From Elephas maximus indicus (Eukaryota; Chordata; Mammalia; Proboscidea; Elephantidae): a stretch of 64,000 nucleotides of DNA. A program made the position numbers and the translations under genes. This document shows positions 56,800-64,000 of this stretch, one piece after another; the stretch's first letter is position 1; the number at the start of each line of letters is the position of its first letter. The DNA lies in assembly GCF_024166365.1 (NCBI RefSeq), contig NC_064834.1, positions 54,850,001 to 54,914,000 on the forward strand, written 5' to 3'. A model generated the notes under the pieces. The model was not told the DNA's origin. It worked only from the letters and a program-made list of their open reading frames with translations, and ran no database searches.

Positions 56800-57735
56800 T
56801 TTTTTAAAAGGCTTAATATGTTTATTTGAATGCACTATAGATATTGAAGGTTTTTCCTACCTATTGTTGTAAAGCAGACTTAAATGTATGATAGAAATGA
56901 ATATTGGGTATTATAGATAACAGAGTGTGTAATTCTGCTTTCAGCCTATATTTGATTGGATATGCTAAAAGGGGAACTAGGATTTACCCAAAAGAACAAG
57001 AGATTTGTATTTGAAGGAAGGAGCTGTAGAGAGAGAGAAAAAAAGACTTGTTTTCTGAACTTTGAGCAAGTGGCTCGCCTTGGGATGCATCAATGCAGGA
57101 AAAGTTAGTGCCCATCAGAAAAATCCCCTTCCAGGACTGGAAGTTAAAGGGATGGAGAAGCAGCGGCAGAGAAACAGCTGCAGCAGAACCAGGAGACTGG
57201 CAGGAGACGGTGAGGTGGGCTTCCTGGCCCCCAGAGCAAGAAAACTGAGTTCCTTGGGGCATGAGGCTTACTGGTGGAGTGGAGTGCCTCTGGGCACTTA
57301 TAGGCAGAGCTAAAAGAGCTTTGTAAATTTGCCTGAGCAGGGCAGAGGCTGGGCTGAGGGGCTGAGGGCCAGAGAGAGGACTGCCTGTGAGCACAGCTGA
57401 GAAGAGGCTTTCCTGATAGAAGAACTGTATCCTAAGTATTTCCAGAACCTGAATTGTAACCTGTTACTTCCCTAATAAACCCCATAATTGTGAGTGTTGT
57501 CTGTGAGTTCTGTGTGGTCATCGCAATGAATTATTGAACCCAGCAGAGAAGTGGAGAATACCATGGAAGGGGTGGTTGGTGTCAAAATTGGTAAAAATGG
57601 GGCATGTTTGACCCCCTACCAAATAGGAATCAGCCTTGGACTGTTGATCTTGGTTTTCCTTCCCCCTTGTGAAGTTAGAGGAGGTCATATGCCTCCGCCA
57701 TGCCATTTTTACAGCAGCTAACAACAATAACATTG
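56800..57735 (+). mobile_element. LTR-like fossil, copy 2
   Basis: It is collinear with copy 1 over about 500-600 bases (CTGGCAGGAGACGGTGAGG, CACTTATAGGCAGAGC, CTGATAGAAGAACTGTATCC, CCTAATAAACC, AATGAATTATTGAACCC). Orientation is the same and the spacing about 1.2 kb. Its left part differs from copy 1. It could be the other LTR of one short provirus remnant or a neighbouring insertion. The ends are approximate and it is old. Confidence 0.5.
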
Positions 57736-57774
57736 CTCATTGAATTCTACCCCTGATTGTTCATGCCCCTTCTG

Positions 57775-57925
57775 TAGATGGTGATAGGAATGTAGTCATC
57801 TCACAGTGGTGAGATGACCGTATTACTATCCCCATTGTACGCAAGAGAAGGTGAAGACTCACTGAGGGTGAATGACTTGCCAAGCGGCAGAGCTGGGATT
57901 CAAGCCCAGATCTGCGTGCCTCAAA
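57775..57925 (-). repeat. MIR SINE
   Basis: TATCCCCATTGTACGCAAG, GAATGACTTGCCAAG and AGAGCTGGGATTCAAGCCC make up the MIR antisense core. Confidence 0.8.
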
Positions 57926-58289
57926 CACGTTCTTTCTGCCACCACAAGCTTCTCTAGGGGTAGGGGTTGGGAATGGCCCTATGGTGTTGGGGAATGTGAG
58001 ATGCTGACAAGCTTTCCCCCTAGGATTTCAGGTAGTGCTAATGTGCTGAGGGACCTGGGGATATTTGGGGAGTGTATCTTCAGGCCCTGTAGCCCCGTGG
58101 GTATAAAAGCTGGAGTGGGTGTACTGATGGGTAAGAGACTTGGACTTAATCCTGGAATGTGGGGCGGGGTAGAAGTAGGGGCCTCCAGTCAATGGTGAGC
58201 CTGACATAGCAAGGCTCCAGCGTCTCTGGAGTTCATAAGAACCTTTTGCTTCATTTTGGAAACTTCAGGCTCTGAACTGGTTTAGAAGA

Positions 58290-58400
58290 TTCTGGCTTTC
58301 AACATACTTCATGACTTATCTGGGCCTCATTTTCTTCATCTGTGAAAAGAGGATAAATCATTCTGGTCCTTGCTCTCCTCTTGTAGTTATTGGAGGGAAA
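58290..58400 (+). repeat. MIR SINE fragment
   Basis: TGACTTATCTGGGCCTC and TCTTCATCTGTGAAAAGAGG are MIR sense words in the CALHM1-CALHM2 spacer. Confidence 0.6.
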
Positions 58401-59199
58401 AGAAAGGGAACAAATGATGCCTGATAATAGTCCTGTGTGAAACCCCCCAGCTCTTTCTTCCATCTCTCTCAACCTGTTGGGTCTTCACAGTGCCTCCCAG
58501 AGGTGACAGTGGTGGGGTGGAGGGTGATTCTCCTTCCTGCAGAGATCAGGAAACTAAGGCCTGAAGAGGAAGTACCTAGCTTGAGGCCATTCAAATATGC
58601 AGTGCCTGGGCAGAACTTCTGACCAGGACCTAAGGAGACTCGGGATGTGGAAGGGTGAGGCTGAGCTGAATGTGCCCTCCATATTCTCTGTCTCCTCCTG
58701 ACCTTGGTCTGTCTGCCCACAGGAGCCTGGCAAGCCCCGGAGTGTTTTCCCCCTCCCCAGCCATAGCCTCTTCCCATCAAGCAGACTTGCTTGCCAGTGA
58801 CAGGAAGCCTGGGTGAAGGCTCAGCAGCACCCTGAGGCTTCTCTGCCTTAGTCAGGGCTGCAGTGGTGCTGGCCACCCACCAGGAAGTGGTCGTGGACTA
58901 AGGCTCCAGAGATGTCCTGCCCAACTCTCTTCCCAGGCTCCACCCACACAGACCCTGAGAGCCCCGGGTGTGGCCCCATGTCCTCCTCCACATCTCAGCG
59001 ATGGAAAACAAAGGTCCCCAGGCCAGAGGAAGCCAGGGAGTGGAAGGCTGGGGTGGGCAGCAAGCAAAGGTGGGAGATCTGCCCATATTCCCTTCTGTGC
59101 CCTCATCTCTATCACCACCGCTGTCTCTGTTGGGGCTGTCAGGATGGGCCTGGGTAGAGCCATATGGAAACGCGGGACACCAGGAGGAAGTGGAGGTAT

Positions 59200-60260
59200 C
59201 TGACTCCATCCCCAACTCACGGGCCCGGGGCTCCAGCCTTGCTCCCTGGGAAAGGGAGTTTGTAGTTTTGTTGTGGATGATCGGGTTAAACACAACCCTG
59301 TCTCCCTTTCCTCTTCTCTTGGCTTCAAGTCTCCTAATTTAGCTACGAGTGGGAGCCCTGGATTTACAAACCCACCCAAGGCCGGTGCAGGATGCCTACA
59401 CAGCAGTGGGTGCTGAGCAGACGGTGAGCCAGGCCGCCATCTGAGGGTATTGCCCCTGCCCCACAGGCCAGGGCGGGGCCCTGCCCAGGCCTGGAGTGGG
59501 ACCTCCTGGGGATAGGGCTGACCCTGCTCCAGTGGGGGCCTCAGCTAGAGGCCTCTCTCTCCCCGGACATCTGGGCAGCTCAGAACCAACTCTGCCTTGC
59601 TCCCCAAGTACCTGGCTGAACCAGGGAGGGACCCTTCCTTACCTGGGGCTGGCTGCGGGCACCTGTGGCCTGGGTCTTGGCAGGGCTGGGCTCTTGGAGC
59701 CCCGGGCGTGGTTCTCCTGGGCCAGCCACTGGTAGAGCAGCCGCCCTTGGCCCAGCCTGATCCCCGGGCTGCTTCAGCTCTTCCCTCTTGTCTTCTCTCT
59801 GCGTCTCTGGCCAACACTGGAACTCGTCTGAGACCAGCAGGCCCAGGGCTGGTGGCGCCTTCAGAAAAGTTTAACTCCAGAAAAGAGAGAAGGAAACAGT
59901 GGGATGGAACGTGCGGCAGCGAGTGGAAAAACAGCCTCGCGCGCCTGCAGAGGAGGCAGCGGCAGTGCTGGTGAGGAAGGAAGTGCAGGCGCCTGCTGGC
60001 AGCTGCTGCGTTTGTCCCGCACCGCCTGGGGGCTGGGCCTGCTCGCCCTCCCTGAGCAGTGATACCCTCCACCCCTCAGCCCTGCCCCAACCAGGCCTGA
60101 CGTGCTCTGCTCCAGTGGGACCAGCGATGGGGGCTGTCAGCAGGGGCCAGGCAGCCAGGTCTTCAGTGAGCTCTGGCCCTGGACCTGCCCTCTGAGTCAG
60201 TTTCCAGAGCACCCCCATGCCTGAACCCCACCAGGCAGAAGCTTCCAGAAGGAGATCCCA
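59200..60260. promoter_or_regulatory. GC-rich block, candidate CALHM2 5' exon/promoter region
   Basis: This GC-rich stretch includes a small CpG cluster around 59905-59960 (GTGCGGCAGCGAG, CTCGCGCGCCTGC). On the minus strand a donor-like GTGAGTTGG follows GGCCC at 59220. The CALHM2 acceptor at 54972 needs an upstream leader exon, and this is the best-placed candidate. No transcript evidence is available. Long open frames here on both strands reflect high GC and show no family resemblance. Confidence 0.3.
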
Positions 60261-60739
60261 GCAGGGTCAGGGGAGAGGTGGCTTCAGACTGAACCGACCC
60301 CTAGCAGGGCACCCAGGACTGGGGACTTCCCAGCCTTTTCCTTCAGAGCTGTCCTGCCATTGCCTGGGTAAACCCCCTCCCGCAGGCTCTTCTATCCATA
60401 GTTCAGCTGACTCCCCTGTTAATGCTTCAGATCTCTGGAGGACTGACAAGTGAATTCAGGAGTCCGGAGAGTCTTTGAGGACCCACAGGTGAAAATTACA
60501 AGGAGTTGGGTTTATGAAGGAAGCCCTTTTGTAACAATCAGCACTGCCCAGCTCCTCGTCTGTGGGAGTGTGCAAGTGAGGCTGAAGAGTCGTGGGTTAG
60601 GAATGCTAAAGCAGAGAGTCCTGTCTAAGGACAGGAAAGATGACCCCCAGAATCAGGTGAGATGACCCCCAGCCCCTGTTACCACTCTGGATCCTTCCCC
60701 AAAATATATCTCCCTTTATCCTCACCATAATCCTGAAAA

Positions 60740-60850
60740 GCAGGTGTTTTTATAACCATTTTACAGATAAACAAACTGAGGCTCAGAGGGGTTAGGTGAC
60801 TTGCCTTAGGACCTACAGCTCTAGTATTTGAGCCCAGGCCAGCCAGACCC
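60740..60850 (-). repeat. MIR SINE fragment
   Basis: ATAACCATTTTACAGATAAAC, CTGAGGCTCAGAGGGG and GTGACTTGCCTTAGG are antisense MIR. Confidence 0.75.
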
Positions 60851-61207
60851 GAAGCTCTGCTCTTCCTTTCACACCTGTACTCCCTACTTCCTTCAGGCTT
60901 TCTTTTCCCACTTGGCAGTCCCCTCCCCTACCCCAACCAACAGGTAACCTGGCCTTAGTTCATCAAATTCTTCTCCTTCAGGGGCCAATCCAGGTCCTAC
61001 TTCCTGGGGAAACCCTCCCAGCCCACCTTGGTCTACAGGGATCCCCCTCTTCCCAAATGATTAATGGGAGGGACACTGGGTCTCAGAATGGGAATAGAGG
61101 GAAGGTGCATGAAAAGGAGGACGAAAATCTTTAAAACAGTGCTGTTGGGACCAAGATCAAGAAATTCCGTGATGGTTGGACTTATGTCTCAAAGATACCC
61201 ACCAACC

Positions 61208-61367
61208 ATCAAACCTGTTGCCATCAAGTCAATTCTGACTCACAGCAACCTGTAGGACACAGTAGAACTGTCCCATAGAGTTTCCAAGCAGTGTCTGGTG
61301 AATTTGAAACTGCTGACATTTTGGTTAGCAGCCATAGCGCTTAACCACTATACCACCAATGTTTCCC
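61208..61367 (-). repeat. AfroSINE, short type
   Basis: TTGCCATCAAGTCAATTCTG, GTTAGCAGCCATAGCGC and ACCACTATACCACCAATG; the middle block is missing. It is more diverged than most copies here. Confidence 0.9.
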
Positions 61368-61539
61368 AGAGATATCCAAGGCGGGTGAAAAGTCACTCTG
61401 GCCCTCAATTTCCTCCTCCTCCACCAAGAGGGCTTGAGTTGCTTCCATTCCTTATGTTCTTCTCCTCTACCCGAGGCAGGAGGCAATTCTCAGGTTTAGG
61501 GATCAACAAACCCATCAGTCACCGTGTACTGGGTGCCTC

Positions 61540-61730
61540 CCATGTGCTATGTGCTTTTACACACTTCACTCATTTCATGATCACAAAAACCCTCTGAGAT
61601 AGGTGCTCTCATCCCCATTTCACAGATAAGGAAACTCATGCACAGAAAATGAAGCAACTGGCCCAGGAACACAGCTGGTAAGTGGTAGAACCAGAGTTTG
61701 GCCTAGTTCTGTCTCACTCCATAGTCTGTG
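61540..61730 (-). repeat. MIR SINE
   Basis: CATGTGCTATGTGCTTTTAC, CCCATTTCACAGATAAGG and CACAGCTGGTAAGTGG are classic antisense MIR. Much of 60300-62668 may also be CALHM1 3' UTR, but I cannot place its poly(A) site. Confidence 0.85.
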
Positions 61731-62668
61731 CTGTTTCCACTCTAGGTAGTTCCCCTCCCGTTCCCCCACCCTCACCCCTACTTCAGGGCAGAGCCTTTTA
61801 GCTCTTTAGAGTCCCCACCCCAGGAGGTGTGGTCTTTTAGAAAATGAGGAGGTATCACTTCTGTTTCTAGCTGTTAAAGCCCTGGGAGTGGTCTGATTCC
61901 CCCCTGTGACAGCTACCTTGATGTGAGGGGGCACTAGGGTGGCCTTCAAGGCGCCCCCACAACCTTCCCTACATGGAGGGCCTTTTGTGCTTGGTGCTGA
62001 ACAAATGTGCAGTCCACCTCAACAGTTGTTGAGTGACCTTCATGACGACCACACACTCTGGCTTCTCCCAGGTGGACCTGGCCTTCAGCATCTTGTCCCA
62101 TCACCTGTCTCCTCAGGTATTCACACCAGGTAAGGCCATGTACTGTGTCCTTACAGCCCACCTGGGTCTACCCTGCTCAGTTTCACTCAGGACATTCTGG
62201 CCAAGATCAGGGGGTTTCTGTGTCACGCAAGGGCCGAAAGCTCTTCCACTCCCTGAGTGCTGAGTACAAGGGAACAGGCTCCTAAAAAACCCCAGACAAG
62301 AGTGGATGCTGGGGCAGGGACCCTCCCAGGACCTGAGAGGAGATGGTGAACGAGGGATGGGGCCACTGGCTCTAAAAGTGGCCTGACAAGTGACTAGGCA
62401 GGTGGGAACCATCTCCCCATAGCCCCCAAGCCTGTTCTGAGCCCTCCTGACTAATATTGGTCTTGGCCTCCCTGCTCCAGGGCCATCCAGGGTAATGTCA
62501 CAGTGCCTACATCCAAATTTCCTGCCTCAAATGGGCAGGCCTGGGCATGTGGGTCTGCTCCAGGGGCCTACTGCCCAGCACCTACAGCCTTTGTTTTTCC
62601 ATTTGATTTGGGAGTCTGAGGGGCTGTGGGTTCAGACCCTCATTCCTGCCTCTTTAGCTGATCACGGC

Positions 62669-63142
62669 TCACACTTTGCTGAAGTAGGTGGCCACCTCTT
62701 TGCGTGGGGGCCGGGGCCCGCCCCCAGCCCAGCCATTGCCCATCAGTGGCTCCTCCTGGCCCAGCCTCAGTGGTGGCTTGCACTCGTGCCAGCTGGTGAG
62801 CAGCCTGTTCACGGAGCCTTGATCCATGATGCCATGCAGCTTCTCCCTCTCCTCCCCAGCATTGTCGGTGGCGGCTGGGGCAGCAGTGGCTGTGGCCAGC
62901 ACCCCGTGGGCGTGACCCAGCTCCAAGTCCTGGTTCATGGCCTCGAAGAACTGCTGGATACAGACCTTGGCAAAGGCCTTCGCATGCTCCGTGCATGTCT
63001 CATCGAAGAGCTTGCGCTCAATATCGATGTAGTGGGACCAGTACTTGCTCTTGAGGAAGGCGACCTGCGTGAAGCAGGGCCGCACAGAGCGGACCACGAA
63101 GGCCAGCAGGGTGGTCAGCAGCACAAAGGACCAGCCTAGTGC
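62669..63142 (-). CDS. CALHM1: CALHM1, last coding exon (partial gene)
   Basis: CALHM1 is a voltage- and Ca2+-regulated large-pore ion channel, used with CALHM3 for ATP release in taste cells. This exon, 63142-62669, holds 157 codons and a stop. It starts [19 protein letters not shown] (fourth membrane span), continues through the cytosolic helix ([29 protein letters not shown]) and a variable Ala/Thr-rich stretch, and ends [18 protein letters not shown]. These match the human C terminus as I recall it. The acceptor CTCCACAG ends at 63143. The first exon (about 190 codons) lies beyond 64000. It is head-to-tail with CALHM2 on the same strand, as in the human cluster. Confidence 0.97.
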   Translation of the reverse strand, partial: ALGWSFVLLTTLLAFVVRSVRPCFTQVAFLKSKYWSHYIDIERKLFDETCTEHAKAFAKVCIQQFFEAMNQDLELGHAHGVLATATAAPAATDNAGEEREKLHGIMDQGSVNRLLTSWHECKPPLRLGQEEPLMGNGWAGGGPRPPRKEVATYFSKV

Positions 63143-63364
63143 CTGTGGAGCAGAGGAGAGAGTCAGCCAGCACTGCCCTCTTGTCCCCCTCATCTGACCG
63201 GACCCCTCCAGAGCACTCTATGTCAGGGTCCTTAGGGAAAAGAGCAACGGCTAGGCAAGTGAGTTCCCCTCTTGGTCTCCATTCTCTTGTCTGTAAAATG
63301 GGTGTAGTTGTACCTACCTTGTGGAGAGGAAATCCTGATGGAAAGCATCTGGCCTGTAGGCCTG

Positions 63365-63595
63365 GCCCTCAGTGGGCAGAACCTGGAATTAGGCTGCCTG
63401 GGTTTGAGTCCTGTCTCTACTACATACCAGCTGACCAGGAGAAAGGCACCTGGTTTCTCTGTGCCTCAGTTTTCCCACACGTAAAATGGAGCTGGTGATA
63501 GTATCTCTTTCATAGGGTTGTTGAGGACTAAATGTGATAATTCACTTAGCACAGTGCCTGGTACATAGTTAGTACTCAGTAACCATTAGACATGT
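63365..63595 (+). repeat. MIR SINE
   Basis: It is nearly full length and in sense: TGCCTGGGTTTGAGTCC, GTGCCTCAGTTTTCCCAC, GTAAAATGGAGCTGGTG, TAGCACAGTGCCTGG. It lies in the CALHM1 intron. Confidence 0.9.
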
Positions 63596-63667
63596 TGCCA
63601 CTAGGCCCCTGCTGACCATGCCTCTTCCTTTGTGAAGCCTTCCTTGACCACCCCAGGCCATAGGGAC

Positions 63668-64000
63668 TGTTATGGATTGAATTGTGTTTCCCCAAAATGT
63701 GTGTCAACTTGGCTAGGCTATGATTCCCAGTATTGTGTGATTGTTCACCATTTTGTGATCTGATGTGATTATCCTATGTGTTATAAATCTTATCCTCTAT
63801 GATGTTAATGATGCAGGATTAGAGGCAGTTATGTTAATGAGGCAGGACTTAATCTACAGGATTAGGTTGTATCTTAAGTCAATCTCTTTTGAGATATAAA
63901 AGAGAGGAGAGAGGAGAGGGGCCTAATTACCAACAAGCAAGAAGAGCCAGGAGTGGAATATGTCCTTCGGACTCAGGGTCCCTGTGCTAAGGAGCTCCTA
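63668..64000 (+). mobile_element. ERVL-MaLR-type LTR (fossil), cut by window end
   Basis: It begins TGTTATGGATTGAATTG at 63668 and runs to the window edge (AAGGAGCTCCTA). It belongs to the same family as the LTR at 17665-18208 in reverse: GTATTGTGTGATTG, TTTTGAGATATAAAAGAG and GACTCAGGGTCCCTG have counterparts there. The internal region and right end cannot be judged from this window. Confidence 0.75.

Noticed and set aside
58852-60218. Long frames on both strands in the CALHM1-CALHM2 spacer
   Set aside because: GC-rich, mutually overlapping and Pro/Gly/Arg-rich, without homology I can recognise.
62495-63139. Plus-strand frame of 214 codons
   Set aside because: It is the antisense shadow of CALHM1 exon 2; the minus strand gives the conserved CALHM1 C terminus.

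Overview
This is a placental-mammal chromosome segment, almost certainly from an afrotherian and probably a paenungulate (elephant, manatee or hyrax; elephant is my best guess). At least fifteen insertions belong to the tRNA-derived AfroSINE family. Several are the short form lacking the middle segment, a deletion type reported for the elephant-sirenian-hyrax group. RTE (BovB-like) LINE copies and a young L1 lineage are also present. The exons match human chromosome 10q24.33 in order and content, as recognised from memory of the human proteins.

Layout: (1) positions 1-2165, the last three exons and 3' UTR of TAF5 (+), a WD40 subunit of TFIID. (2) 2160-8330, ATP5MK/USMG5/DAPIT (-), a 58-residue ATP synthase subunit with two coding exons, a non-coding last exon that meets the TAF5 3' end tail to tail, and a first exon in a CpG-rich promoter. 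(3) 8245-8560, a bidirectional promoter shared by ATP5MK and PDCD11. (4) 8490-50.8 kb, the complete PDCD11 (RRP5) gene (+) in 36 exons, coding 9849-50573. It encodes about 1,868 residues of tandem S1 RNA-binding domains, a charged linker and C-terminal HAT repeats. (5) 52654-54961, CALHM2 (-), two coding exons, 323 residues, convergent with PDCD11. (6) 62669-63142, the last coding exon of CALHM1 (-); its first exon lies beyond the window.

Introns and spacers are packed with repeats: AfroSINEs, MIRs, old L1M pieces, hAT MITEs, an ERVL-MaLR-type solo LTR, a second copy of that LTR family cut by the window end, and a pair of related LTR-like fossils near 56-57.7 kb. The most complex stretch is PDCD11 intron 7 (17.5-24.9 kb): an old L1 is split by a 5'-inverted RTE, which is itself split by a younger L1.

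I found no novel multi-gene system. The most unusual points are a 94-bp near-perfect palindrome at an RTE 5' end (18882-18975), the RTE 5' inversion, five copies of one heptamer at the borders of three adjacent AfroSINEs, an unidentified CpG-rich coding-like insert at about 5885-6300, and a PDCD11 exon 15/16 junction that does not splice in frame with the obvious sites. The genes are housekeeping (transcription initiation, ATP synthase, rRNA processing) followed by a CALHM channel cluster; they share position and promoters rather than one pathway.
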